Part shown: positions 11,998 to 23,580 of the stretch, in pieces | Position numbering within the stretch: the first letter of the stretch is position 1 | How the letters are laid out: each line of letters opens with the position of its first letter | DNA from: Gigaspora rosea | Lineage: Eukaryota; Glomeromycota; Glomeromycetes; Diversisporales; Gigasporaceae | Direction: 5' to 3' | Assembly: GCA_003550325.1 (NCBI GenBank) | Contig: QKWP01000111.1 | Span: forward strand, 53,309 to 117,308 | DNA length: 64,000 nt | Translations under genes and position numbers: made by a program | The notes under the pieces: model-generated | What the model was told of the DNA's origin: nothing | The model's input: only the letters and a program-made list of their open reading frames with translations | Database searches by the model: none

Positions 11998-12539
11998 CAG
12001 CTTATCATTTTTTCCAATTAGACCATATCGCTTTTCTATATTTTCTACGATACATTTCTCCTTATGTTTTTGTTCCTCCAGATTGGCCCTCTTTTCTAGA
12101 ATTTTTATCCAGTTATTTACCTCGTCAAACCACTCTTTTTTCCAAACTATTGGGTTAGAGGTACCTGAATATTGTTCCGTTCATTGATACTCTGAATTTG
12201 ACAGTCGAACAATAATCTATCTACTTGATTTGCTATTTCTTCTATACTTTTTATAGCTTTACATGCGATTCTTCTTAAATTCCTCGAGTCTTTGAATACT
12301 GGGCATCTGTCTACATTTTTATTAACCTCTTCCCTTATGTTTTTAACCCATTTAGAAGGAATATGCCGATTTGCCGCCTTTAGTATTGCATTATCAATCT
12401 GGTCCCATCTTTCATTAACTTCTCTTTTCTTTTCTTTTTTTCCGCTTACCTTCTTCTGATCTTCCTCTGTCAGCCTCAGAAGTCTCTCTAACATGCTCTT
12501 ATATCCCTCTCAGTTTTCGTTTGTGGCCTTATCATACAT

Positions 12540-14110
12540 AAATATGCATCGTTTATGTATGGTTTCCTCCTTCTTTCTCTTAGTTTTAAATCTTAGTATT
12601 TCCCCTAAATTTTGAAATAACCAAACTAGATTATGGTCACTACCAGTAACTAAGCTCATGTCATCGATATCGCATTTTTCGGCCGCTGCACGTAATTCTC
12701 TTGATACCCAGATGTGATCTATTCTGGTTTGACTTCTTCCATTCATCGGGAAAATAAATAAGGCGCAGATCTGCACAAATCTGCGACCCTGAAAAATTTC
12801 AACAAATTTAGCAATAACTTGTGATCCAGTGGTCCAAATTTAACAATTTTGGTACCATTCGACCCGTCTCGATGAGACGGATTGAATGGTACCAAAATCG
12901 TTAAATTCCAATTACTGAACACAAGAAAATTCCATTTATGTGAATTTTACAAACATTGAACGATCTTGCCAACCAGTGGTCCAAATTTAATGATTTTGGT
13001 ACCATTCGATTCCTCTTGATGAGACAGTTCGAATGGTACCAAAAACGGATCACTAGTTATTCATGAAAAATGATTTGCGGCGCAGTTCTGCGCAGAAATT
13101 TAAATTTCTTTTTTAAATTTCTGCGCAGAATTGCGCCGCAAATCGTTTTTTACGAATAACTTGTTAACCAGTGATCCAATTTTGATGTTTTTGGTACCAT
13201 TCGAACCGTCTCATCGAGAGAAATCGAATGGTACCAAAATCATTAAATTTGGACCACTGGTTGGCATGATCGTTCACTGTTTATAAAATTCACATAAATG
13301 GAATTTTCTTGTGTTCTAGTAATTGGAATTTAACGACTTTGGTACCATTCAATCCGTCTCATTGAGACGGATCGAATGGTACCAAAATCGTTAAGTTTGG
13401 ACCACTAGATCACATGTTATTGCAAAATTTTTTAAAATTTTCTAGGGTCACAGATTTGTGCAGATCTGCACCTTATTTATTTTCCGATGTTTGACCAAGT
13501 ATACTTTCTCTCTTTGGGGTTACAATGACGAAAGCTTTCTATGAAGCCTAGTCTTTCTATCCATTTTGTTAACAGCAGCTCCTTACATTTTTGTCTGTCC
13601 TTCTGATTTGCTGTATCTAGTTCTATATCTAAAATTTTATTAAAGTCTCTGCCCAAGATATAATGGATATTGGCTTTAGCACCTGCTATGTCTCTTATTA
13701 GCTGGCTCTGAATTTCCTTTGTTCTTTCCTTATCGTTTGGTGGGAGGTATATAATCCATATCTTAAAAGCGTTCTTTTTAAAAGAAAGTGTCATACCTAT
13801 CATATATGGGTTCGGTTTCTCTACCTTTGTAATATATGTCTACTCCATTCTCCGTCAATTAAGATTTCTACTCCTGAACCTTTTCTTTTGGTCAATTCTG
13901 CACTAGACCAATACCCTGATATATAGAATTTTCGATATTTATAAACTCTGCTTCTTTCTCGCTAATGTTTGTTTTCACCAGGCCAATGATGTTCAATTTA
14001 TGTTCTTTACCATAGTCACACACCTCCTGTAACTTCTGCATATTGTTTTTAGTGCCGTTTATATTATAAACACCAACTTTAACTGCTGCATACTTGTTAA
14101 CGTCCTCCCA
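12540..14110 (-). pseudogene. LINE AP-type endonuclease, split by an insertion
   Basis: The N-terminal part reads KVGVYNINGTKNNMQKL and LNIIGLVKTNIS; the usual Glu of the GLxET motif is Lys here. The middle part (13803-13492) has WIIYLPPNDKERTKEI and RKYTWSN. The C-terminal part (12741-12540) begins GRSQTRIDHIWVS and has TGSDHNLVW, the conserved SDH motif. The break between WSN and GRSQTRIDHIW is exactly the 746-bp foldback at 12744-13489. Removing it with one AA duplication restores the reading frame. Confidence 0.85.
12744..13489. mobile_element. 746-bp foldback element inside the LINE endonuclease
   Basis: Ends CATCGGGAAAATAAATAAGG and its near-exact inverse; the inverted arms continue for about 50 bp and then more loosely to the centre. 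Flanks are TT on both sides (12742-12743, 13490-13491), fixed by restoration of the LINE frame. The interior holds four palindromes of the form GGTACCATTCGA...GAATGGTACC, and a central palindrome built on GCGCAGAAATTTAAATTT. No coding frame. Confidence 0.85.
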
Positions 14111-14213
14111 CAAGACTATGGCTTTGTCTCTCTGGCTTTTACTCTCTTCAGTACTACTAGAAGCCAGACAATTACTCGTAGTACAGATAATCATTGGTTC
14201 AACTGGGCGCCCA

Positions 14214-14811
14214 TTAGGAGTGAGTAGGGCACTCCTGTGCCCTACTTGCTTTTGAGATTTCCTCTAATACCTTGTTTTTAAAGTTGCCCATTAACGAAGA
14301 AATAATTGACTCTATGAAATCTGGAACTGTACTCTCATTTTCCTTCCCTTCACCATCTTCTTGCATGTTTTTGTTTGCATGTAGATCTAGTATTGCCTCT
14401 TTCTTTGCCAAATGATTCTCTTTGTTTTGTTCCTTGTTGTCCCAGTGCCTGACTCCGTATATTTTGTGACTCTGATTCTTAATTTCTATTTTATTCGTAT
14501 TATAACCTTGCTCTTTTCTATACTCTTTCATTTTTTCCTTGTCCTTCGATCCATAATCTCTACTCTCATCTCCTTCTGTTACATCTGGGTTCTTTGGTTT
14601 CTCTTGTAATATTCTCTTATTCCCTTCTTTTCATAAATAAATATTCTTCGTTTCCCATTCTAGTCTTGTATTATAATACCAAACTGGTCTGTTTACTGCA
14701 CTTTGAAGGTCATCTTTTGTTTCAAAATAAACACTGGCAGTTCTTCTCTGATTCCTAGTACTATTTTGTGAAATATAGACGGCCTTCGCATTACTTCCTC
14801 TCAATTGTCGA
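14214..14811 (-). pseudogene. LINE ORF1-like fragment
   Basis: 14811-14631 reads RGSNAKAVYISQNS, RRTASVYFETKDDLQ and VNRPVWYYNTRLEW, similar to the RNA-binding-type ORF1 region of fungal LINEs. 14531-14214 is a charged stretch (KEYRKEQGYNTNK, FIESIISSLMGNFKNKV) with a coiled-coil-like end. The 5' part is cut off by the foldback element starting at 14813. Confidence 0.6.
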
Positions 14812-14812
14812 T

Positions 14813-15587
14813 GCACTTATATTACACAAAGGCCCAGTGCATTGTTTTTGCAAAAAAAATTTGGTTACATGCCATTAATATCATATAACATTACACAAGT
14901 CTAATTTTGGTACCTAACCCTGCATTAAGCTTAATGCTAGTGTGCACTATCATGATAATATGCCAGCGGGGTTAGACATACTTCCGGCCCACCCTAATCC
15001 TAAATCTAGTGTACCCTAACCTGTCATTAAGCTTAATGCTAGTGGGCACTATCATGATAATGCTCCTGTGGGTTTAGACATAATTCCGGCCCACCCTAAT
15101 CCTAAATCTAGTGGTATCTTAACCCGGCATTAAGCTTGGGCACTATCATGATAATGCCTCCAGCGGGGTTAAACATAATTCTGGCACTAATTGTTCGAAG
15201 CAACATCCAATCACAGTAGATATACTAGATGCATATGTCGTGTAACCAGTATATGTACTGTGATTGGATGTTGCTTCAAACAATTGGTTTTTAGGGTTAG
15301 GGTAGGCTGGAATTATGTCTAACACTGCCAGGGGCATTATTATGATAGTGCCCACCAGCATTAAGCTTAATACCGGGTTAGGGTACTACTAGATTTAGGG
15401 TTAGAGTGGGCTGGAATTATGTCTAAACCCGCTGGGGCATTATCATGATAGTGCCCACTAGCATTAAGCTTAATGCCAGATTTGTGTACCAAAATTAGAC
15501 TTGTATAACGTTATATTACATTAGCGGCATGTAACCAAAAATTATTTTTGCAAAACAAAGCACCGGGCCTTTGTGTAGTATAAGTGC
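14813..15587. mobile_element. 775-bp foldback element (GCACTTATATTACACAAAGG)
   Basis: Inverted ends GCACTTAT...ACACAAAGGCCC and GGGCCTTTGTGT..ATAAGTGC, flanked by AT (14811-14812, 15588-15589). Inside each arm a subunit of about 130 bp with GCATTAAGCTTAATG, CACTATCATGATAATG and GGGGTTAGACATA is repeated. The tip is another inverted pair (GAAGCAACATCCAATCACAG). GGGTTAGGGT motifs occur near the centre. Confidence 0.8.
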
Positions 15588-15638
15588 ATATATTATTTTG
15601 AATTCTAAAAATAGAAATTTGCTTATCACGTGTATATA

Positions 15639-15915
15639 AGGGGCTATTGCAGTAGAAAGGGCAAAAACTCAGAAATATGTTTATTTTTTCAGACTGATCC
15701 GGGTCAATCAAAAATTATGCGATTTGATTGGCTGATCATATCGGGTAATCTTGTGACATACAAGTCTTTTTTTAAAATATCTTGATTTTTTATTATGCAA
15801 ACCAAATTCCATTTGTAATTGAAAAGTATAGCCTACCTCAAGATTAATCTGAATCTTGAAAGAACTCAAATTTGATTGTTAGGGGAGTTTGGGCCCTTTC
15901 TACTGCAACAGCCCT
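15639..15915. mobile_element. MITE with AGGGGCTATTGCAGTAGAAAGGG ends
   Basis: The left end GGGCTATTGCAGTAGAAAGG is matched by its inverse CCTTTCTACTGCAACAGCCC on the right, with TATA next to both ends. No reading frame spans it. The exact boundary is uncertain by one or two bases. Confidence 0.75.
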
Positions 15916-16739
15916 ATATGCAGATCGGTATAAAAAAAGTAATGTAATTTTGGGGTACATACAGGAGCATCAAAAAAGTAGTACAGGAGTATCAAAAACG
16001 TAAAATTTGCTATTCTGCTTATACATGCCACCCAATAGCATGTTGGACATTCGATTTATTGGTTAAAAAATGTAAACAAAAAACAAAAAATATGTAAACA
16101 ATATGCATAATGTAAATCAGCATTGTGTATAACAATACCGTGACAATCATTCATATGATTGGTTAATCTACTCATGAATGCGCGTGATTATTAACCAATC
16201 AAATTTGTTTAAAACGTTTATATTATTTTAATACTAGAAAACAAAGAAACCTTCGCTTAAAGAAGCTTATTTATCACATAAGTTTATACAACTTATTAAA
16301 GAGTTAATGTGTGAATAAATTATTAGTGAAACTATCTTTGTTTTTTATTTACTATCTGAAAAAATCAACTTTGATTTTATTTTATCATTATTAGAGATAC
16401 AACACGACTCTTAGATCTTACACATAATGTCTCAATCCTTTGTTGCCCATTTCCAGCATTTAGAGTTTACATATAGTTAATATGACTAATATTACAATAA
16501 ATAGTAAAAATATTTGCATCTAAGTTAAGTTTTTGGGATTACTGTTTATTTTTGCACAATAAATATAGGTAGTAAAAAATGATTTTGCAGTGATTATTTT
16601 ATTAAACCTATCTATAAAAATTAATGAATCAATATCTACTAATAACATTCGGAAAGACCAAAGCTTATCAAAAAACATGAATAACTTAAAAGTTTGCATA
16701 GAAAATTGCTTTATCTATCCTAGATCCAGTTAGTGCTCC
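15916..16739. other. No gene recognised
   Basis: AT-rich. A short inverted pair (CAATCATTCATATGATTGGTTAAT against ATTAACCAATC) lies at about 16143-16200. No frame or splice signal stands out. Confidence 0.4.
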
Positions 16740-17322
16740 TAATGTGTTTAATCTGAATGACCCGAAACTAACCTGGCTATAATAAATTTAGTATATAGAT
16801 CATGACCATACTAAAGTTATTATGGTCAGGTCAGTTTCGGGTCATTTAGATCAAACCCATTGCCCATTATAAGCACTAGAACCAGTTTTTTGAATGCTTA
16901 TTTCATGTTACAACTGTTCCAATAAAACCAAAAAAAAGTTAGTTTTATTTAAAAAAAAAAGAAAATAAACTCAGATTAAGATAATGAAAAATGGCGCTTA
17001 TCTAGTTTCAGGGTCCCGGATCATTCAAATCCAAATCTTTTTAAAATATCCATTTTTATATGAACACCGTATACTGTCATTCACCTAATGGGTTTGATCT
17101 GAATGACATGAGACTGACCTGGCTATAATAAATTTAGTATATGGGTCATGATCCATATACTAAATTTATTATAGCCAGATCAGTCTTAGGTCATTTAGAT
17201 CAAACCTATTAGAAGTACTAAATCCAGTTTTTCAAATGCTTATTTTGTGTTACAACTGTTCCAATAAAACCAAAAAAAAAGTTAGTTTTATTTAAAAAAA
17301 AGAAAATAAACTCAGATCAAGA

Positions 17323-17856
17323 NNNNNNNNNNNNNNNNNNNNNNNNNNNNNNNNNNNNNNNNNNNNNNNNNNNNNNNNNNNNNNNNNNNNNNNNNNNNNN
17401 NNNNNNNNNNNNNNNNNNNNNNNNNNNNNNNNNNNNNNNNNNNNNNNNNNNNNNNNNNNNNNNNNNNNNNNNNNNNNNNNNNNNNNNNNNNNNNNNNNNN
17501 NNNNNNNNNNNNNNNNNNNNNNNNNNNNNNNNNNNNNNNNNNNNNNNNNNNNNNNNNNNNNNNNNNNNNNNNNNNNNNNNNNNNNNNNNNNNNNNNNNNN
17601 NNNNNNNNNNNNNNNNNNNNNNNNNNNNNNNNNNNNNNNNNNNNNNNNNNNNNNNNNNNNNNNNNNNNNNNNNNNNNNNNNNNNNNNNNNNNNNNNNNNN
17701 NNNNNNNNNNNNNNNNNNNNNNNNNNNNNNNNNNNNNNNNNNNNNNNNNNNNNNNNNNNNNNNNNNNNNNNNNNNNNNNNNNNNNNNNNNNNNNNNNNNN
17801 NNNNNNNNNNNNNNNNNNNNNNNNNNNNNNNNNNNNNNNNNNNNNNNNNNNNNNNN
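17323..17856. other. Assembly gap (534 N)
   Basis: Unresolved bases within the tandem array. The sequence before the gap (ACTCAGATCAAGA) and after it (AAATAAACTCAGATCAAGA) is the same part of the repeat unit, so the gap probably replaces one or more whole units and its size is not reliable. Confidence 0.95.
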
Positions 17857-18124
17857 AAAAAAAAAAATAAAATAAACTCAGATCAAGATAATGAAAAATG
17901 GCGCTTATCTAGTTTCAGGTTCCTGGATCATTCAAATCCAAATCTTTTTAAAATACCCATTTTAATATGAACACCATATACCGTCATTCACCTAATGGGT
18001 TTGATCTGAATGACCCGAGACTGACCTGGCTATAATAAATTTAGTATATGGGTCATGACCCACATACTAAATTTATTATAGCCAGGTCAGTCTCAGGTCA
18101 TTTAGATCAAACCCATTAGAAGTA

Positions 18125-18391
18125 CAAGTCACTCTCATTATAGTGAAGTCCTCGGGCTGTAAAATTTCTTCACTATATTGAGAGATTCACTATATCGAGA
18201 GCCTTTTATTATAGTAATACAAGTCACTCTCGTTATAGTGAAGTACTTTGCTGTAAAATTTCTTCACTATATTGAGAGATTCACTATATCGAGAGCCTTT
18301 TATTATAGTAATAATAATTCTGTTCTAAAAAAATTCTTCACTATAGCCAATCTTCACTATATCGAGAGTTCACTATAACGAGAGTGACTTG
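18125..18391. mobile_element. 267-bp Tc1/mariner-type MITE with visible empty site
   Basis: Ends CAAGTCACTCTCATTATAGT and inverse, TA at 18123-18124 and 18392-18393. Other units of the host array read AGAAGTACTAAATCC at this point, so the target TA was duplicated on insertion. The left ~95 bp of the element is tandemly duplicated inside it (about 18124-18218 and 18219-18313). Confidence 0.9.
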
Positions 18392-19098
18392 TACTAAATC
18401 CAGTTTTTCGAATGCTTATTTCATGTTACAACTGTTTCAATAAAACCAAAAAAAGTTGGTTTTATTTAAAAAAAAAGAAAATAAACTCAGATCAAGATAA
18501 TGAAAAATGTTGCTTATCTAGTTTCATGTTCCCGGATTATTCAAATCCAAATCTTTTTAAAATGCCTATTTTTATATGAACACCGTATATCTAATGGGTT
18601 TGATCTAAATGACCCAAGACTGACCTGGCTATAATAAATTTAGTATATGGGTCATGACCCATATACAAAATTTATTATAGCCAGATCAGTCTCGGGTCAT
18701 TTAGATCAAACTCATTAGAAGTACTAAATCCAGTTTTTCGAATGCTTATTTCGCATTACAACTGTTTCAATAAAACCAAAAAAAAGTTAGTTTTATTTAA
18801 AAAAAAAGAAATAAACTCAGATCAAGATAATAAAAAATGGCACTTATCTAGTTTCAGGTTCCCATAGGGTTCTGAAGTTTGATCCGGGTTTGATTTGAGA
18901 TTGATCAAACCCAAACTCAAACTATAAATTTTATAAAGTTTGAGATCAAACCTAATTCAAATAAAAAATAATCAAATTCAAACCAAACCCAAATACTATA
19001 CTAAGTTTGATTTGAGTTTGATTTGAAGTTTGCAAACTAGTTTGAGTTTGAATGATATATATATATTTTTATATTTTAAATGATAATCAGCCTGTCAT

Positions 19099-19505
19099 CT
19101 GGAGAGTGATCATAGGCGAAATGTGGCGTGCTTCCATTTAAAACTTTTTTCTTACTAAGTTAATGATACATGTCCACTAATTGAAAGTTGTAGAGCTCGT
19201 CGAGGCGCATCTAACAGTGGTTAGATCATCCAATTCGGCCCAGTGTATGGCGAGATATCGTCAAAAAATGATTGGCTGAATATATAAAACTCAAAGATGC
19301 AGATTACATATGAAAATCACTATAGGCGAAATGTGGCGTTCTTCTATCTAAAAATTTTTTCTTACTAAGTTAATGATACTTGTCCACTAATTGAAAGTCG
19401 TAGAGCTCATCGAGATGCACCTAACGGTGGTTAGATCATCCAAATCGGCCCAGTGGATGCCGAGATATCGTTGAAAAACGATTGGTGATTATATAAAATC
19501 TCTAT
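19099..19505. repeat. Two tandem ~200-bp repeats inside the hAT element
   Basis: Copies at 19099-19290 and 19310-19505 share ATAGGCGAAATGTGGCGT, CTTACTAAGTTAATGATAC, GTAGAGCTC and GATATCGT..AAAAACGATTGG. A single copy in the same window orientation is at 55015-55205, in the other half of the transposon. Confidence 0.85.
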
Positions 19506-19540
19506 GTAAACTAAAGATGCCTGACAAAATTATTTTGCGA

Positions 19541-19800
19541 TGACGAAATGGTTTCATCATGGTTTCGTCATGACAAAACCATGACAATTGATGAAACCCC
19601 CGATGATTGATGAAACCTATGACGAATTGACAAAATCTATGACGAATTGACGAAATATATGATGAATTGACGAAGCATATGACGAATTGATGAAACCTAT
19701 GACGAATTGACGAAATCTATGACGAATTGACGAAATATATGACGAATTGACGAAACATATGACGAATTGACGAAACCTTGACAAACCTTTAACAATTGAT
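19541..19800. repeat. Subterminal minisatellite (TATGACGAATTGACGAAAC)
   Basis: About a dozen imperfect units of 18-20 bp with the core GACGAATTGACGAAA. A matching but distinct array, with GACGAAATGACGAAACC as unit, lies at 55255-55440. If the two transposon halves are joined, the arrays sit near opposite ends in inverted orientation. Confidence 0.85.
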
Positions 19801-19902
19801 AAACCTTGATAAAACGATTCAGAAGTACCGTGTTTTGCAGAATAATATACCCCTTAGCATAATACTTTTACTTCATCTTGATGGAAATCGGGATAACTAT
19901 AG

Positions 19903-20264
19903 ATATGGTAATAACGTAGGGTAAGTGTAGAAAAACAAATTAGGAAAGGGACAAGGTAAAATTAGTAATAAGGTTGGATGATGTAAGGACGATCGGAAGT
20001 AAGATCAATTAATTATTATGTAAAGGAAAATGATAATTATAAGGCAGGAGTATTATAAGGAAATGCTGTGATTTTAAGGTGCAAATATGGTAATAACGTA
20101 GTAAGTATAGAAAAACAAATTAGGAAAGGGACAAGGATAAAATTAGTAACAAGGTTGGATGATGTAAGGAAGATCGGAAGTAAGATCGATTAATTATTAT
20201 GTAAGGGAAATTGATGATTATAAGGCAGGAGTATTATAAGGAAATGCTGTGATTTTAAGGCGCA
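19903..20264. repeat. 182-bp tandem duplication beside the transposase 3' end
   Basis: Units 19903-20084 and 20085-20264 both begin ATATGGTAATAACGTAG and include ATTAGGAAAGGGACAAGG, GATGATGTAAGG and AGGAAATGCTGTGATTTTAA. A few indels separate them. Non-coding. Confidence 0.9.
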
Positions 20265-20531
20265 GAAATATTATTATAGTAACACCTGTTTATTATTTAG
20301 CAAATTACAATAATACAGTTTAAACAAGATATAATCGATTCACTTCTAAATTTTTCTAAAACTCCATTATTTTTATATAAAACATATATGAAACATAACT
20401 GATAATATGTTGTTACTTTAATAAAACTATCGATGAATAATGAAACTATTTGGAACGATTGATACTTGGTAAAATTACGATTAACTATCATAAAACAAAA
20501 AAATCACTCTATAAAAAGATAATATATGAAT

Positions 20532-21807
20532 TTAACTATTATCCTTAAAGTTCTTAAGACAAGTTTTTCGAAGAACTATAGGTAAAGATTCTGAATTCTC
20601 ATTATCATTCTCTACTATATTTGAATTCTCGCCAATATCTTCTTCACCTATAGTATTATCAAACCTTTCATCACTCCATTCTTTCATAAAATCTGCCGCT
20701 AAATCTGTAGGATCAAAATCAAATTCACTTTGCCCTATTTTATTATTAACATCCATCTCATCCTCATTAAATTTATCAGATCTATCACTTTGTGATTCTT
20801 CACTTTCAGCATCCGATTCACCATCTTGAAACATTTCGTCTCTTAGGAATACTATATTTTCGATATCAAAACGTTCAATAATCTCTGAATCATATTCAAT
20901 CATGTCTTCTTCAGGGTCATCAGTAATATCTTCTTCATCTTCAATAATACCTTCATCATCCCCAACCAAAAAAGTTGCCAATTTTACTTGTTCTTGCAAA
21001 TTATTATAAGATAACTTTTTACCAAAACAACCAATTCTTTCACTATATTAGACATATAAAAGGACCGAACCTGTGCCATGGCTTGAATTCGGGATAATGA
21101 AAGTTGTTGTCGCCGTTTTCTATATAACCAACCTAATGATAAAAACGTTCTTTCACAATCAGCAGAATGTGGTGTAATTGAGAAGAGCTTGATTGCAAGT
21201 TTTCCAACAGATTTAGCACCAGTATAATTAGTTGACCACCACAACAAAGGCGTATCAGTTTCAAAACAATAGGGCAAATGGAATCCTTTTTTTTCATAAA
21301 ATAACTGCATATGAGCAGCAAGATTTGCACATTCATATTTGTCATGTTCTTCTTGTTGCCATATTTTAATTGCATTTGTTACAATTGATTCAAATTGTTG
21401 TTCACGTAATCCTGCGCCTAGTAAAAAAAATTAAATTAATTTTTACTAATATATATTTTAATTATTAAAAATCTGATATACATACCACGATAACCTGGGT
21501 GAAGAAAATATGTTAGCAAGTAATTATCAGCATTAAAATCCCTCTATCTTTTGTTAAAAATTTTTACACAATAGCTTTTAAACCCTTTAGCTCGTATATT
21601 TGAAACTTGTTTAATTGCTGCTGCTAGTTGAACAAATTGTAAAAAGCAGTCTGCCAGATTTGTTGTTTGTGCTTCTAAATTCATTATTGCTATTCGAATA
21701 GGATATAAGATCTTAACCAAAATTTTAAGATCTGAAAAAAAATTTGGTCGCCTTAAAATTTGTCTTATAGCTCGATTTGAAATTATGTCCGGATTATCTT
21801 TCATAAT
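20532..21807 (-). pseudogene. hAT transposase, C-terminal half
   Basis: Reads from an AG acceptor at 21808 (IMKDNPDIISNRAIRQIL, then RRPNFFSDLKILVKILYPI), crosses a phase-matched intron (21484/21485 to 21418) and continues into the hAT dimerisation domain: LLWWSTNYTGAKSVGKLA, ITPHSADCERTFLSLGWL, RKRRQQLSLSRIQAM. A one-base frame loss near 21010 separates it from a strongly acidic tail (20999-20532, DDEGIIEDEEDITDDPEED). hAT transposases cut and paste DNA and leave 8-bp duplications. The N-terminal half is not here but at 56145-57460 on the other strand, ending in the same intron. Confidence 0.88.
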
Positions 21808-21824
21808 CTATATATTATAATATT

Positions 21825-22377
21825 TATATTGCCCCAGAAATTTTGTTAGGTCAAAAGTATACACAAACGACTGACATATATAGTTTTAGAGTTGTTATGG
21901 CAGAAATAACTACTGGAATTCCACCATTTGACGGCTATTTGTTTAATAATGATTTAGCGATAGAAATTTGTCTTGGACTAAGACCAAAATTTGCACCAGG
22001 AACGCCTGATTTCTATATCAAGTTAGCGGAATCATGTATGAATTCAGATCCACAAAAACGGCCTACTACGAAAATGCTTTTTGATGAATTTTCAAAATGA
22101 TATGATTTTATGAACGAACAGGATACGGATGATGAAATTGACACGTTTGAGGAATCAGATGATGAAATTTGAAATAAATAATAAATTCTGGGAAGCTGAT
22201 GATATAATTGAACAGCTACCAATAACAGAACAGAAAAATTTAGACAGTGTATATACAAGCCAGTTTGTTGATGTTGATAAAATTTCTCAACGATTTAGTG
22301 AAGAAGTTAAATCGGATAATATAGCAAATAAATATAAATTATGTCTGAAAATTTATCCGAAATTTATCGATATTTAA
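21825..22377 (+). pseudogene. Protein kinase C-lobe, 3' half of a split gene
   Basis: Begins abruptly within the activation segment: YIAPEILLGQKYTQTTDIYS, then MAEITTGIPPFDGY, LRPKFAPGTPDF, ESCMNSDPQKRPT, all typical of the TKL-like kinases of this genome. A stop after DEFSK (22098-22100) precedes an acidic tail (DDEIDTFEESDDEI, then WEADDIIEQLPITEQKNLDS) that is in another frame and also interrupted. No N-lobe or catalytic loop lies upstream; instead hAT intron sequence does. The missing part fits the minus-strand fragment ending GVLPY at 57511. Confidence 0.88.
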
Positions 22378-22554
22378 AGACTAATCTACGATAATTGATG
22401 TATAGATTCAGGTCTTATTGACTAATGTATAAATGATAAGCTTAATAGATATAATTGATTTATTTATAATCACATTATTTTGATTAGAATTGACGTCCGC
22501 AGTATCATTCCATATGTTAATAAGCTTCTAATAGGCTTTTGATACACAACAATT

Positions 22555-23580
22555 GGGATCATGATAACATATACAAGAGGATAAATTCTCATGCGACATA
22601 CTCATACGAAGACCATATCCAAATCCTGGACTAACATCATAACAACAAATTGCAAATTTCGGATTTATCACCTTACTTACTTTTATCACAGTTTTTTCAA
22701 TCTGCACCTTTATCCCATTTATCCAGTTATATCCGCCAAGAATTACGTCCGTGCCTTTAACTTTAATTACAACAACAGTGTTTGCTTTTGATTAAAATAA
22801 TTCCAAAATGAGTCAGCAGTATAACCATCTCTTCTTTTACAAATAACAATTTAAATTCATAAGGATTATCTGTTATGGAACAAGTTTCGGATGTTTATCG
22901 ATCCATGAAGCAATTTGGGCTGCATGAGATTCTTCAATTACAGTCGAAAATCGTTCTACTATTCTAGATGCCAAATTTGATGTTGAATCACGCGAGATTG
23001 AAGAATTTTTAATAATACTGGATTTTTGGATTAATAAATCACATTTTACATCATTCCAAAGATTTTTTTAAGTAATTGTTTATATGGTTTTACGTGATTA
23101 GCGATATCTTCACCAGAAATTTGAAAATAACGAATAAGTGGCAAACAATTTTGTAAAGTAGTTTTCAAATCTGAAAATTTTCATTTGACCAATCTTTAAT
23201 ATCAGAAGGTAAATCTGTGTTTTGAGCAATTCCCCACTTGATAACGTAATTCCAAATTTTGATTTCATCCTTTTGTAAATCATCACATTTAATCAAGGAG
23301 ACCAATGCTTTTTCTTGAAGAGAAATAAAACCTTCATAAACTAGACTTGTATGTTTTGATAAGATATTATTGCACCATTTTTGTAATTCTTGACTCGCTT
23401 TATTCTGGAAACTTTGTCTATAAACATATGCAAAGTTTAAACGGAGTCAATAAGCATTTGTATCAATTAAATAAGATTCAAGATATTCGGACAATTCTTT
23501 AAGAAGAAGTTCAGAAGCGACAAGCATGAGCTCAAACATAGCCGATACGTCAAGATTTTCTAATAAAGCGATACCTCCCC
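22555..23580 (-). pseudogene. BTB/BACK-TLDc protein, decayed
   Basis: Minus-strand stretches, in order: NLDVSAMFELMLVASELLL and LSEYLESYLIDTNAY (end of BTB, start of BACK), ASQELQKWCNNILSKHTSL, EGFISLQEKALVSLIKCDD, IWNYVIKWGIAQNTDLPSD (BACK), then SSIIKNSS, RIVERFSTVIEESHAAQIA and WIDKHPKL, then TLDc parts including NPKFAICCYDVSPGFGYG. Several stops and frameshifts. BTB/BACK proteins usually act as Cul3 adaptors; TLDc is linked to oxidative stress resistance and V-ATPase binding. Part of a very large family in Rhizophagus (recalled). The BTB start is missing. Confidence 0.8.

Larger units (their letters stand above)
11145..14811 (-). mobile_element. Decayed LINE-type retrotransposon with two foldback elements at or in it
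   Basis: On the minus strand the order is an ORF1-like part (14811-14214), an AP-type endonuclease (about 14110-12540), a linker (12494-12147) and a reverse transcriptase part (11997-11149). This matches a LINE with a separate ORF1. It stops shortly after RT motif A (QDIKKAFDSV), so motifs B and C (the YxDD box) and the 3' end are missing. It is broken by stops, frameshifts and a 746-bp insertion at 12744-13489. Confidence 0.85.
16740..18863 (+). repeat. Tandem array of a ~390-bp unit with an internal 118-bp hairpin
   Basis: Each unit has a near-perfect hairpin (TGGGTTTGATCTGAATGACC ... inverse), then TCCAGTTTTTCGAATGCTTA, TTCAATAAAACCAAAAAAAG, ATAAACTCAGATCAAGATAA, TTATCTAGTTTCAGGTTCCC and ATCCAAATCTTTTTAAAAT. 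At least four copies are recognisable, with a sequence gap and a MITE inside. The same unit occurs in reverse orientation at 53745-54756. A hAT transposon is inserted at 18864. Confidence 0.85.
18864..21824 (-). mobile_element. hAT transposon, 3' half (other half at 54765-57510)
   Basis: Starts ATAGGGTTCTGAAG directly after AGGTTCCC (18856-18863), part of the host array unit. It contains TTTGAGTTTGA-rich DNA, two ~200-bp repeats (19099-19505), a minisatellite, a 182-bp tandem pair and the C-terminal half of a hAT transposase on the minus strand. It ends inside a transposase intron at 21824, where kinase sequence begins. The matching half carries the other AGGTTCCC duplication. Confidence 0.85.

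Noticed and set aside
11698-14816. Separate small genes on the minus strand
   Set aside because: The frames line up in LINE order (ORF1, endonuclease, reverse transcriptase) and are pieces of one decayed element.
19541-19800. Possible CRISPR-like repeats
   Set aside because: Short 18-20-bp minisatellite units with no spacers, inside a hAT transposon.
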